Positions 24,201 through 63,380 are shown, numbered from the stretch's first letter. The stretch: DNA of 64,000 nt from Onchocerca volvulus (GCA_000499405.2 HG738140.1:2437024-2501023); one strand, 5' to 3'. Translations and numbers: made by a program. Notes: generated by a model not told the origin, from the sequence alone.

Positions 24201-27200
24201 CGAATTTGTTATTGTTATCAGTATTGCAGATGCTAAAAGGTGCATCAAATTACCTATGTGCTTATATCGGTATTGAAACATTAAGTTTTTTGCTGGATGA
24301 AACGCAAAAACCACGAAAACGACTTCCATTTATTATGCCATATATAATTATCCCCTTAACATTAATTATGTTTTTAACAACGATGATTATCACATTGGTT
24401 ACTGATATCACAAAATATCCCGATAATATGCTTTTCCCGAATATTTTCGACAAACTTAAAATACCTTCAGCGAAGTACTGATACTTTTGATAACTGAATA
24501 ATCTGTAAATTAACTAAATAATCTAATAACTGATTAATCAAGAACAATTGAATAATCTGTGAACTTGAAGAAATTCTTAACTTGTAATAATTTCCTATGT
24601 GATATGCATTTTCAAATTCCGCTTATTATCCTCTTGAAAAATCTTCTTTCCAGAAGAGCTGAGACTTGAAGTTCAAAAATTTTTTTTAAAACTTTCTAAA
24701 ATTCTTCAAAATTTTAAATTTTTTCAAACTATCTAAAAGACTTTTTTGATAATATTTTTGGAAATTAAATAAAAAAAGACGAAAAAACTGTATGGAATAA
24801 AATGAATAATTAAAGAGTTATTTCATTAATGATATAATATTTGTATATAAATTTTAATAAATCATGATAATTGATGTGAAATTTTTTTTTTCTTTTTTTT
24901 GAAGATATTTGATGACAATAGGCTCAGTATGTGGCCTATCTGGCGCAATGCTTGCAATTTTTGTCCCAGCAACAAGGATTTTGGCAAAACTTTGCGACGA
25001 TAATTTACTTCCATTCAACTTTCTGGCTCATACTAGTAAGAAGAGAGGAGTACCATATTATGCAGTATTATTATGTGCCTTAATTTCATCTTTATTAATT
25101 ATTCTCAATTCTTCGATATTATTTGGAACTATTGCCTTCACTACACCTCTAAGGCTGATAATACTTGTAGGATCTTCGACCTTATTATTATTTTTCAATG
25201 ATTTTCTAAGCTAAATTATTCAGTTAAAGTTTATTTGACTATTCAACTTGCTTTTAAAATCGTTGATCTTAATAATATTTTCCGATGATTTCTAAGCTTA
25301 ATTATCCATTTCAAATTTATTCAACTAGTCATTTGATTGTTTGTTTATCATATAGGCTTGTTTGGTATATGATCAACGTTATAATTCAAATGTTATTGGA
25401 TTATTTCGAGAAACAGCCTTTTATCGCGACATTCAACGTAAACGATATAAAACAAGATCTTTGAATAATTACACAGATGATGATCAAGATTCTTGCTCAA
25501 TTACCGCTTCTAGGTAGATGCTAAATTAATTACTTGTTCTTATCAATAACAATTATATTAGTTATGTTTAAGTCATTTTTATAATTATAATTATTCAAAA
25601 TATTCAATTAATTAATTCACTTACTTCAATTATTCAATTCTATTACTTATTTAATTCTTACTTCTCCCTATAACTTCTTTTATCTTACTATTTAAACTAA
25701 CGATGAATGCGATAAGTTGCGGAAAGTTTATTAAATTAGAATCTAATTTTGCATAAAAATTGAGCTTTTTTCCATAAGAAAACTAGCATTCTTTTTTTTA
25801 AATAATTTGTTTTAAATTTATTTTAAATTACAGGTATAGCACAGATGATGAAAATACTGAAATGATGGGCAGCTATGAAATTCTTCGAAGTATCATAACA
25901 AAACAAGAAGCACAGTGTCAACTACGGGTATATTAATTTCAATTGTTCAAATATGTATTTGATTAATTAAATTGGAATCTAAAAGTATATTATGATATTA
26001 TCCATAAAAAATTCCTTTCTAAAGTTGAAATTTGAAATTGTGAATCGATAAATTTAGGTGAAAAGATAAAAATTAACAATATTTATGTGCATGAAACATA
26101 AGATATATAAAGAAAAGATGGATAAAAGTAATATCTATTGTATGATTACTTCCGTAAAATATAAATATTGTGATTCCTTATCTTATCATCTGAATTCATC
26201 AATTCATAGTTCCAAATTACAATTTAATTGGACTTTGATATAATGACTTATTAAAAACTCGTAAAATTGGCAAATCTCGAAAATAAGTTTCACATTTTTT
26301 TAAAAGTTTTAGTTATATTGAGTTCTTTTCGAATATAATTTTTTTTTAAGTTTTTAAATTATATTAAGTTTTACTGTTTAAAGTGTTAATTATTTTCTAC
26401 TTTTTCTCTCTACTATTCTTTTTGACTCTTCTAGTTATTACTTTCTTATTTTTTTTTAGGTACTGTCAGAAGATGAAAATTTGGGATTATTAGTAAACGA
26501 TGAAGAAATGGACATAAAATCAAGTGAGAGAAGGCTGATGAAAAGGCCATTCTATGTTACTCAATACAGTACATTTAAAAATGTGGGTTTTTTGCTTTGA
26601 TAATAATTGAAGTTGTGAAAATTTTGTTCATTTAAATTTAATTTGCATTTTTATCTTCTTAGGTAATTATATTTTATTTCTAAACAACAACTTTTTTGAT
26701 TTCGAATGACATTTTAATTTAAACGAAGTAAGTGTCGATTGCATTTTTTAATGAAAAACCAAAAGATAATTCATTCGACGAAGAAAAATGCAATTTAATT
26801 TCAAACTTCATTTTAGTCATTCCATTCATGATCTTTTTACAATTTGTTTGAACTTTGACGTATTGATTTATTAAAATGATTGATTATTTCGATTTTCCAA
26901 AAATTTGAAATTGAATTCAGTCGCAATCGTTATCAGAGAATCTAAAAGAAGCAACAATGAAACTTTGCAAGGATACAAAACAACTATCGCTATCATCATT
27001 TGATAATTACAATTTTGGCCATAATTGCATCAGATCCCCATGTTCTTCTCACATTAACATTGACGCAAGTAAGTTTCATTCCTTTTTTTTTTTCATATAA
27101 TTTAATTTCATGATTTAAATTTTAAGTTAAATGTTCGTTTTTTCTATCAATATTCCTAAAATTTTGGATTAAATTTTTATAGAGAATTTTCTTGGTTATT

Positions 27201-29377
27201 TAATTTTCAACTATTGATATTATTCATTTCAATTTTAACAATTACGCTAATTTTTTTCCTTAGCTTTTGTCTCCATTTTACTCAATCAGTAATATCTACA
27301 TTACGGTTATCGCAATTAATTAAGTACTATTTGATCTTTCGAGAGATAAATTAATACTTTTTATTAATTTCAATCTTTAGTGAATTATTTGGATAGTAAT
27401 GCTTATAAGAATTATATAAAATTGCAAATTAAACTTTAATTTACATTAAATTGAAGTCTAGCTTGCAATTTGGTAAATTTAATAACTTCAGTTCTATTTT
27501 TGAACTCACTTTCAGAATTTACATTTCAAAAAAAAAAAAAAAGAAAATTAAAATTATCACCTGATTACAGGTAATATCAGGAAGCAGAATTTTCACATTT
27601 TTGAACATGATTTTCCCGAAATGCCATATTGGAGCAAACATCCTGGATCAGTACATAGTCCGGAAGATTTCAACGAAAATGATTATAAACGTTCAATGAA
27701 AACTTTATTATTTTTCATCTTAACTTCTATAACTATTGGATTTCTGGCCTTAAAAACCGAAATTAACTTAACAAAGGTATATTTTATTATATATTTTTTG
27801 GACACTTAAATTAGTTAATTATTCTAAAAAGCTTTTTTCATCCATTCATCCTTCGCTAATCTTGCGAAAAAAACGTAAGAAAATGAAAATATTAAAATTA
27901 ATCAATGATTTCATTGTAATTTCAAGTCATCTTAAATATTTTCGCACATTAAATTTAAAATAAATAATTATCTGAAAGTGAATAATCCAATTGAACAATC
28001 CAATAATCATAGTATAATTCTAAAAAGAAATTTAAAAAATATCACGAATTAAATCAATTTATAATTCATGCTCCAAATTTGCACCAGACCTTATCCAATT
28101 TGTGATTTTTACAATTTATGAAAATTCCATTCAAGCTATTCATATTTCAATTTTTAAATTGAAATATGAATAGCTTGAATGGAATATTTTTTTAACTTTA
28201 AATTAATTTTAAAATTAATTTATAGCTATATTTAATTCTACCAATGCTACTAGCATTTATCGCTTTGGGATGTCTCGTAATAAATGCTACCCGACAAACG
28301 ATTAATCCAGTAAACAGTGAACGGAGTTGTAAAACACCTATATTTCCATATCTTACACTTTTCGTTATCTTTTTAACAATACTGATAATTTGCACCACTG
28401 ATTATATCATAATCATTGGATTTGTCTTTTGGATTATTATCGGTTAGTAAACAAACTTTTTCATTAAATTTCATAAATTTCAAATTATATAACATGTTAT
28501 ATATCGAAAAGAATCGAAATTTTGCAATTTTTCTTTAAACTTTGCATAATTCAATTTCTAAATTTTTTGCAACTAAAATTATGGAAACTTTTTGATTTAT
28601 GTGCTTTCTAAATGAATGCAATATTTTAAGCATCAATCAATTTCAATCTCTAAACTTTCAGTAACGATTGTATATGCCTTTTAAAAGAATTCAATATGTT
28701 GAATGTTGATTTAATTTCTAAACTTCTTCCAAATTAGATGTTTTTTCTAAAGAAATTCAATCTTTAAACTTTCTATGACAACTCTCTTCTTAAAGAATTT
28801 AATATTTTAAATGTTGATTGAATTTCTAAATTTTTTATTTTTCTAAAGCAATTCAATATTTTAAACGTCCATTCAATTCCTAAACTTTTTTTTTTTTGGA
28901 CTAAAATGACAGAAACTTTTTATTTATATGGTTCCTAAAAAAATTCAATATTTTAATATCGATTCAATCTCTAAACTTTCTTCGATGATTATAAATGCTT
29001 TTTAAAAGAATTTAATATTTTAAATTGAATTTGTTGATTGAATTTTTAAATTTTATATGATTATATGTGTTTTCAAAGCAATCCAAAAATTTAAACGTTC
29101 ATTCAATCCCTAAACTTCCTGTGAACTTTTGATTTATATGATTCCTAAAGGAATTGAATATTTTAAATGTTTTCGTTTATTTTCAATATTTTTGTATCAT
29201 TTCAACAGTTATATTTCAGGAATGATATTCTACCTATTATATGGATACAAACATAGCAAAGAAAGTCGTACGAAGTTTGATAGTTTGATTATCAGGAATA
29301 GCATGATAAAGGATAACTCTTCAACTGAAATAATGATTAGCACAAATAATTATGATTCTACTGGAATCATGCTATAG
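21275..29377 (+). CDS. Cationic amino acid transporter-like protein (SLC7 CAT subfamily)
   Basis: Fourteen exons join in frame: 21275-21386, 21989-22108, 22670-22825, 23157-23392, 23535-23669, 24230-24474, 24905-25166, 25356-25513, 25834-25927, 26460-26582, 26921-27068, 27571-27776, 28226-28442 and 29220-29377; about 789 residues. The predicted role is a plasma- or lysosomal-membrane carrier for cationic amino acids. Family landmarks, in order: the first helices around PIGTFIITPYVVMNISGPAA; the GE-containing segment YANFGEIPAFLVGW; the helix-6 region YLCAYIGIETLSFLLDETQK (the GEE/NPQR region of CATs); AKYLMTIGSVCGLSGAM; and two final helices ending IIGMIFYLLYGYKHSKES. An unusually long hydrophilic loop (about residues 435-640, exons 8-12), rich in Asp/Glu/Ser, separates the last four helices. 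Length is closer to SLC7A14 than to SLC7A1. The exon 3/4 junction (22825 to 23157) is the least certain; 22836 is an alternative donor. Confidence 0.9.
23059..23502 (+). repeat. About 90-bp direct repeats flanking transporter exon 4
   Basis: The segment from 23059 (TTTCAATTTCGTTTTATTCG) recurs from 23411, 352 bp on, and similarity continues for about 90 bp. One copy lies just before and one just after exon 4 (23157-23392). Confidence 0.75.
23757..24062 (+). mobile_element. MITE-like dispersed element, rearranged copy A (intron 5 of transporter)
   Basis: Two partial copies of the element described at 29837-30076 are separated by about 60 bp. The first starts near 23757; the second, at about 23975-24062, retains the self-complementary core TGCAACGTTGCA and the AATAGGCGCGCG segment. 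The right end and palindromic tail are missing. Confidence 0.6.
28124..28185. repeat. Perfect inverted repeat, 30-bp arms, 2-nt spacer (transporter intron 12)
   Basis: 28124-28153 is the exact reverse complement of 28156-28185. It ends 40 bp before exon 13. Confidence 0.9.
28540..29170 (+). repeat. Degenerate ~70-80-bp tandem repeats filling the last transporter intron
   Basis: About eight copies of a unit containing ATTCAATATTTTAAA, a TTGATTCAATTTCTAAACTTT block and a TATATG-like segment. They occupy most of the intron between exons 13 and 14. Confidence 0.7.
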
Positions 29378-29836
29378 CGATTACAATATTTGATGACTAA
29401 ACAATGTTTATACCCCACCATGAAAATTATTTGAAATGATTTACTTAGAAATTGTCAACAAAAAAAGAAAATTAGCAAATACTTATGTCATGATATATAT
29501 ATGTATATATTAATTTCTAAATTTTTTATCTTTAAATAATACCATCTTTAAAATATTTGATATTTAAATTTAAAATTTTGTCTTTCATTGTTATTTAATG
29601 TCATATTGAATTGCTCATTTTATTGAGCAACTTTTTGTTTTTATTTGATAGAATTTTTTATTTTTCGGAAAAAAAAACTATCTTACAGGAATGAATTAAA
29701 GTATTGTGTAAATTAAGCGATACTTTTAAAAATGGAAAAATAAAAATTAAAAAGTTTCTTACGGACTAATTAAACTTTTAAAATGAAAATTAAAACGTCA
29801 ATAACATCAATAATAAAGCAATTATTTAATTTTCTC
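29378..29836. other. Transporter 3' flank
   Basis: AT-rich; no AATAAA close to the stop. A TATATATATGTATATA-like tract is at about 29494-29512 and an AATAAA-containing segment near 29740. No gene. Confidence 0.4.
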
Positions 29837-30076
29837 ATTTATATAAATGAAAATATAAATGTTTGTTATTCATTTCCACACAACTTTTCAAGTTCTTCAC
29901 GGATTGATTTGAAATTTTCATACAACGTTGCATTGGAATAGACGCGCGTTTTGCATAAATAAGACCATGTTTAAGAACTTTCGGAGATTTAAGATTTTGA
30001 ACAAACGGACATTTACATTTTTATTTGTATAGACTAGCTGGACCAGTGACGCGAAGCATAATCGTGTCCAGCTAGT
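29837..30076 (+). mobile_element. MITE-like dispersed element, copy B
   Basis: Terminal inverted repeats of about 28-30 bp (left near 29837-29866, right ending about 30032) flank a core of about 130 bp with TGCATTGGAATAGACGCGCG. The right end is followed by a perfect 11-bp palindrome pair, ACTAGCTGGAC at 30033-30043 and GTCCAGCTAGT at 30066-30076, with a GCGAAGC-containing loop. Related copies are at 23757-24062 and 34235-34471. There is no coding capacity, so the element is non-autonomous. Confidence 0.7.
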
Positions 30077-31078
30077 ATGCGAATGAAAATGTATGAAAAA
30101 AGAGCATATAAGCACATTTATTTATGACCCTGTTTTGTCTAATCGAAAAACAAAAAAATAATATTATCAATATATGATATATTTCACAAAAGAAAAAAAA
30201 ACATATATACATGATAATGAAGCATTGTGAAATAAAAACTAATTTCAAAAAATACAGAAAAGATGATATTAAATAAGCTCGATGAACTGAGAAAAATCAA
30301 AGACGAAATAAGCAAAGCCAAAAAAATTCAAATTTTAAGGGCTTTAAAAATCCAAATAAATCTAAGATGAAGTAATCAAAACTTCATGCTTTAAAAATCT
30401 AAGCTTTCTCGGCGAAAAATTAGCGTATTTTAATTAATTAAAATTAATGCGCCGAAAAAACAATTCTAATTAAATAAATCGAATACATTATTCTTATTAG
30501 ACTACAGCTATAATATTTCATTCTTGCATATTGGCAGTAACAATTTCTTATTACTTACTTACATATTCGTGATAATTTGATTAGCAATAATGAGGTAGAA
30601 TATGAATAAGATAAGATAGAAATCATATTAATATTTAAATGTAGGCTTTATGAATATACAAAAGATTCCTTCCAATTGTGTAACAACAATATGGTAAGTT
30701 TAGGATTTATTTTTTTTATGAATTCATATTTTTACTTAATATAAATTTATTAAAATAGCATAATGAATAGAATTAGGCGGCCTAATTAGAAGAGAAAAAA
30801 AATGATCGAATAAACAATCATGATAGAATAGAAATAATCGAAGAATCGTTCGAAAAAATCTGAGATCATTGAAAATAAAGGAATAAGTAATATCAATAAT
30901 AATAATTATAATAATAATCGTTCTCTACATAAAAGCAACAGAAATAACAATAACAATAATAAAATGATACCTGGTACCCTGTATTAGTATGTTAATGCAA
31001 TGGTACCTTGCTGTAATGGTACCTTGTATAAATGATGAATGAGAGTAATATGTATTTAAAAAGAAGAATCAGATTCTT
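30077..31078. other. 3' spacer and probable 3' UTR of the receptor kinase gene
   Basis: On the minus strand this follows the receptor stop codon. Three GGTACC sites, two within a repeated AATGGTACCTTG, lie at about 30970-31024. An AAT-rich microsatellite lies at 30890-30965. AATAAA (minus) at 30706-30711 is a candidate polyadenylation signal about 370 nt past the stop. Confidence 0.5.
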
Positions 31079-56915
<25,837 letters not shown>

Positions 56916-57067
56916 CTGAAAAAAAAAAAAGAAAAAATCGTAAAAAATTTAAATTATCCCAATCACAATAATCATAATAATATGTGAAAGTTAGTAAACG
57001 ATCATTTGAAAATCACTATGAAGTCTTGCAAATCAATTCGAGTAGCATAATAAATGAACCAGAATAA

Positions 57068-57080
57068 TGACCTTTGACCT
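57068..57080 (-). promoter_or_regulatory. Perfect DR1 nuclear receptor element
   Basis: Minus strand AGGTCAAAGGTCA, about 150 bp upstream of the first visible ROR exon. Confidence 0.4.
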
Positions 57081-59430
57081 CGAAGTATAAACAATGAATG
57101 CAATCAACAATAAAATGAAGACTTTGTTGAAATTCCAACATTTTTTACTATCAATAGAAAATGATTATTTAAGGAAGGTTATTTCAATTGTCATTTTTTA
57201 TAATTGAATATTTTAAGATATTTTATTTTATTCCAATTTAAATTGAAATTACAATATACGCATGAATGAATTAAATTAAATTTAATTTTCTCTGATAAAA
57301 TTTTTTCAACCAGGACCAGATGAGTACCAATATTATACAAATTTTTAATTGTTAATCAAAAATTATATGAATTAATATTCGAAATTTAACATTATATATA
57401 TATAATTCATTTCATGAAAAGAATTATAAAATGAAATGAATTATAACATGAAATGAATTATAAAATTTTTAACATTAATCAAAACTTATATTAATTAATA
57501 TTCAAATATATATGCATATAATTTTTATTATTTTTCGTTAAAAAAAAAAATTTAATGAAATGCAATTTTTTAAAAATTTTGTTTACTTTCATACCAAATC
57601 TTTCAAAAAACTGAAGCTCATTTTTCATTTCCTTTTTTTTTTTTTAAATAAAAATTGTATTTAAATTATTGATTGAATAATTAAAATAAAGAGTGAATTT
57701 ACGTATTTCTATACTTTAAATATCAAGCAATTTAATTTCGAGTTGTTCAATATCTATTCAAAAAAGAATTTTTTTTTTCAGGATAAAAATATTTGTCTTA
57801 CTTCAGCTTTCAATTGTATTGTTACTGAAAGATTTTCTTTTAGAATTTCCTTTTAAATTAAAAAAGGATAAATTTAGCAAATCCAATTTTTAAATTAAAT
57901 ATTAAAAGAAAATCCAGTTTTTTTCAGAAAAAAAAAATTCCGATTAGAAAGAAAATCCAATTTTTAATTTAAATTTAGAAAATCATTGAGATTTGAATAA
58001 TTAAAAATTCTAAATTAATCAAAAATTCTAAATTGAACATTACGAAAAAATGTTGTGATGAATTTACTGGTTTGTTAAATATAGTGAATACGGTAAATTA
58101 TTTTTATTAAAATTGAAAAAACGAAATATCGAAAAAAGATAAATTAGGAATTAGTCAATCAATTAATGATAATACTTGGCAGAATGAACTTTTCCTTTCT
58201 TCGTAAATGAATCTTGGCTTCATCAGATAAGAGCCAAGCAAATCATGGCCAAGAGAAAATTGAGAACGAACACTTCAATAGCAAAGAGACTAATGCATAA
58301 TAAATCCACTTAATAAATTAAGCATTTTAATAAGTACGAGAACTTTGCTGAGTAAAACATTTCAAACTTTACTCAATGCAACTTAAATATATTTTATTAA
58401 ACTATAATTGAAATTTTAATTAAAAAATTTAAATTTATCGAAATTTTTAAATCAATCATGTAGAAAAGTAAATAATCTATTGTATGAAACGAAAGGAATG
58501 TCATCAAATTTCGGTATTTAAATTTAAATTAATCATACTGTATGTTTATAAATAAAATGAAGAAATATCACCAAATATTTTCTTCACTTAAATTTTGATT
58601 ATTTAAATATTGATTGATCTTTAATTTAATCCAAATTTCTTCCATATTTAATTTCAAATTAGCCAAACCGGAAAGTATTTTTGGTATAAAATGAGGGAAT
58701 ATCATTATTCATTTCTTCTGTACTTAAATTTCACTAATAATTAACTTTTAATTAAGTGCAAAAGATGTCCAAGAAATCTAGTAAGACCTGAAATTATCCA
58801 AAATGGCCTAGAATTGTCCTAAATGATAGTTTTCAACAATTAGAAAATGTTGTAAATAATGTAAAATTGGTTTTATGGTCAAATGAAAGTGATTTGGTGT
58901 CCCAAATATATGACCAACAATTAGTGATCTCTTGAATTTAGAGGTGAACAGAAAGCTTTTAAGTACCGGAATCAGGCCTTTCAACCCTGCTTGGACCCAA
59001 AATCAAGCCTTTTAACCCTTTTTGGCCAAGAGTAAGAGCAAATATTCTGTCCCCATTGTTAATAATTTCCTGTGCAAACTCTCATATTCATCCAAAAAAA
59101 CTGCTTTTTGCTCATTTTCAAAAAAAATAATTTTTTCGGCAATTTTCTCAATCAAATTTATTCATCCAAATAATTTACATTTCATAATGAAAAAAAAAAA
59201 AGGAAAAAGGAAAATTATTAGCATTCAATATTACTACTTTTCATGTTTAGTTTTTAAATTTTTTCGTCAAAAATTGAAAAAAAAAAAAAAAAAAAGAAAA
59301 TTTCCGTGAATTTTTTGAAATTTTTTTTTTTATATTAAAATTCAAGTAAGATTATTTACACCTAAATCACAAATTTTTTTTCTATGAAATCATAAATTTT
59401 TCATAGAAGGAAATAAATTAAATTTTGAAT

Positions 59431-59721
59431 GGATTCTGAGTGAAGTCTATAATGAATGTCTTCTGGACAAATTCCATACGATTAGATTCTTGGTAAATTC
59501 CATATGAGTGGATTCTGAGAGAATTCTATATGAATGGATTCTTGGTAAATTTCATATGAATGGATTCTGAGCAAATTCTGTATGAGTGGATTCTTGGTAA
59601 ATTTCATATGAATGGATTCTAAGCAAATTCTATATGAGTGGATTCTTGGTAAATTTCATATGAATGGATTCTGAGCAAGTTCTATGTAAGTAGATTCTGA
59701 ATAAATTTCATATGAATGGAT
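59431..59721. repeat. 26-bp minisatellite with 52-bp higher-order period
   Basis: Eleven units of 26 bp in which GATTCTTGGTAAATTTCATA and GATTCTGAGCAAATTCTATA types alternate. Confidence 0.88.
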
Positions 59722-62437
59722 TTTACTTTTTCCATCAAATATTACTTCACAATAAAAAAAAAAAAAAGGAAAAAAGTTAAAGTACGAAAAGTTAAATGAT
59801 TGAAATTCAGTAATTGAATTAAATGACTGATACTTTAAAATCATTATCACGAGTAATCTTATGTTGACAAATTTCTAGCATACAAAATGATGAATGATTA
59901 AGTAACAATTATCATTATTGTTAAGAAATAATGATAATAATGTTTATTATCGCGCCATAATTATCATGAATTATCATCCTTTATCAGCAGTCATTATCAT
60001 TACATTTATTGTGTCATTATAATTATCATTTTTTACTTACCATTTATCATCATTCAATCAATGTTATGGATCATTTCTTGTGCAAATAATATTTTTAGAT
60101 AAAATAAAAATTTCAAAAACAAATTTTAGAAAAGCAATAATAATTGTAGTTAATTAATAATAGTAGTAATAGTATCAACGGTATGCGCAATAAAATCGAT
60201 CGTAAAAGTTGCGACAAGCGGGCGATATTTCCGCATTTCAACTATTATTGATGAACCTGTTTGTTCAACCTTTTACATCAAACTATCCATCATCATTTCA
60301 AGTGAATAATTACATATTTTTAATTCAATTAAGCGAATTCGGCTAGCAATAATAAATTGCAATCGCTTTTTTGAAGATCACATTTTCGATTCTCATTTGA
60401 GATTTAATTGTCATTTTTGTGGTTTAAAATAAAAAAATTTACCACTGATGTTGAATTTTAATATCCAACATTTAATTTTCCAACAATTCTGATAATTTCC
60501 TATCAATTTTATTGAAAATATAACGAATGATTGAATTTGATTGAATAATAGATCACAATCATTCTCAAAATTCATCATTTTCTTTGATAAAAATAAAAAA
60601 TAAAAATTTTTAAATTTCTCGAAAAAAAAATTCTGTGCATAATTTAGAAAAAAAATGATTATTTAATTAAAAAAATTTTTTTTTTTCATTAATCAATTTT
60701 TTGTCATTTCAGGAAAAGAAATGAATTTGAAAAATTTGAAAAATAATTGATGTGAAAAAGTTGCATTTGTTTGAAATATTTGTGATGATGATTGAATGAA
60801 AGTGATAATAAACAGAAAAAAGGCCACAGTTCATGGTGGAACCAAATAGACATTCTTGGCCAAAGTTCATACATTGGCCAAGAGTGTTTATTTGAGATTA
60901 GGCCTAAAAGGAGAGTTATATGGCATGACGAACTGGGCATGTAAAATGTGTTGAAGGCGACAATCAACCTCATCATCATCATCATCATCGATTCTTATCG
61001 GGTTGAAAAGAAAGTGAGGGAATGAAAAGACAGGAAAGAAGAGGACAAGATTTGACAGGAAAGAACGGGACATTTAATAGGCCTAAGCCTAGTTTCCTGG
61101 CCAAGCAATAATAGACCTAACTGCTCATTTGCCTATATTCCATATTCTAATAAGGTTTAATATTAACGAATAACTGATGAAAAAAAAAAAAAAAAAAATC
61201 CTTCCAAAATGATTTTTAGTTTCATAAGAAATAAACGAAAATATATTTCAGTTTGAGTATTTATATTTAAATTTATGATTTGATATTAATGGAAATTCCA
61301 AAAAAAAAAAAAACAATTTAATAACTTAAATTCGTTTATTAAGTAAAATTTAACTTAAAAATACCATGAAAAATCATTCAAAAATCACAGAGAAAAAAAG
61401 AAATGACTGCAAATTTTTTTCAAAAGAAATCCAAAACTTATAAAATTTAATTTGAATTTTAATATCTTTCTAAATAAAATTGTAGCAAACAAAAAAAAAA
61501 AAAAAAAAACTCTAAATAATAAAAAATTGATATACCTAAAAGTTTAATTGAATAAAATTTTGATAGAAAAGCTTTTTATGAAAATTTATAGGTGAAAAAT
61601 CAAAATTTCTAGTTGTCGCTCAATTTCAATCAAAGTTGAAAAAATATTCAAGCCTATCATTATTCAAACTTCATCAAATTAAATCCAGCCTATCTTTCTT
61701 CCAATTATCTCTTCCATTCTTCTTTCAAATTTTGATTTTAAAAATTTTACAAATTCATCGTCCAAAAATTTTATTAATTTATCGCCAAAATTTACAACAA
61801 TACTAATTTTAGTTTGATTGTTGAAATTTACAAATTTTAATTCCGAATACTAGTAAAGAACAAAATTCAGAAAAAAAAATTCTAACTAGAATTTATTCTG
61901 AAAACAGAAAAAATTTGATGAAATAGAAGAAAATTTTTCATATTCACAAAATTCTTCATCATTTTTTCTTTTTTTTTTTTTAGTAATATATATTATCAAA
62001 AAAAAAAAAAAAGTTTGTTTTCAAAAAAACCTTTAAATTCATAATTTTTTTTTTTTTTTTTTTGAAATCCATAAATATGATTGTTTTATGGATTTAATAG
62101 AAAAAAGCAAAAATATCCTTCGCTCTTTCTAATTAACAAATTCAAGCTTTTCTAATATTGGTACTTAGTCGATGGTACTTGAAAAAGGTCGCAAGTACTT
62201 AAGAGATAAAGCTCGAACAAGCCATCTGTCGAAAATTAAATAATTAAGCATATTTGAAGAGTGTAATTTTGTTCGATGATGAGAAAATCATGAAAAATTT
62301 TCAACATCTGTCATATATTATGGAAGAATAAAAGCAAAAAGAAAAAAGATTTTTTTTTTAGAAAGAATTTGTTTAAATTGAGAATTAATTGAAAATGATG
62401 TTAATTGTAACGCGAAAGAAAGGCGGCAAAAGATACT

Positions 62438-62450
62438 TGAACTTTGACCT
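62438..62450 (-). promoter_or_regulatory. DR1 element of the AGGTCA-A-AGTTCA type
   Basis: Minus strand AGGTCAAAGTTCA; another TGACCT half-site follows about 10 bp on. Confidence 0.35.
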
Positions 62451-62631
62451 ATGGTTCATTTGACCTCAATAATTATTGGCTATTTACATATATGAATCTA
62501 TAATATTTTTGCTAAATTGAACTATTGGCTTAATTAATTTTCGTATTAAAAGAAATAATTAGAAGGCATTGTGAATAGTCTACCAAAATTATTCATCTAC
62601 AAAAAAATATCTTACGTTAAGTAAATAAAAT

Positions 62632-62800
62632 AATTCACGTTTAGTAAGCAAAGATATTCAACGTGTCGTAAATACGTGTCTACAAAAATATTCCACGTTT
62701 AGTAAGCAAAGATATTCAACGTGTCGTAAACACGTGTCTACAAAAATATTCCACGTTTAGTAAGCAAAGATATTCTACGTATCGTAAACATGTATTGATG
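62632..62800. repeat. 58-bp tandem repeat, about three copies
   Basis: Units begin near 62632, 62690 and 62748 with ATTCCACGTTTAGTAAGCAA; each also carries ACGTGTCGTAAACACGTGT. Confidence 0.9.
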
Positions 62801-63380
62801 ATTTTAAAGTCAAATTAAATGTCATTAATATTTGATGATAAAACTGAATAGAAAATTTGAAATGAACCGAATCTCAATCAAATCAACTCCTATAATGTTT
62901 TATAAAGTTGACAATTTTACGTCAAATTAAGTGTCAACAATATTTGTTCTCTGAATTGAATAAAAAAAAAAAAAAAAGAAAGCTGAAACAAACCGGATCA
63001 TTCCTAATCGAATAAATTCCTGTAAAATTTTCTATAATTTTAATGATTTTACGCTAAATTAACTGTCATTTTATGTCAAATTAAATGTCATTAACAATTG
63101 ATGATAAAATTGAAATTAGTAAATTTGAAATGAACCGGATCACTCCTAATCAAATAAACTCCTAGAAATTTCGATAATGTTGATGATTTTACGTCAAATT
63201 AACTGTCATTTTATGTCAAATTAAAAATATCATTTTGCGTCAAATTAAATATGATTAATCTTTGATGATAAAATTAAATAAGGAAAAAAAAAAAGGTTGA
63301 AATGAACTGGATCGTTCTCGAACGAATAAAGTTTTGTAAATTGTCAAATAGTATTAACTATCATTTTATGACAAATTATT
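62801..63380. repeat. Degenerate ~120-130-bp tandem repeat, about four copies
   Basis: Recurring TTTACGTCAAATTAA, TTTGATGATAAAATTGAA and AAATGAACCGGATCA blocks. Confidence 0.7.

Noticed and set aside
60888..61073. Minus-strand frame starting MSRSFLSNLVLFFPVFSF as the ROR signal-peptide exon
   Set aside because: It looks signal-like, but no donor gives the required phase without a stop at the junction, and an Asp run comes from a (CAT)n repeat.
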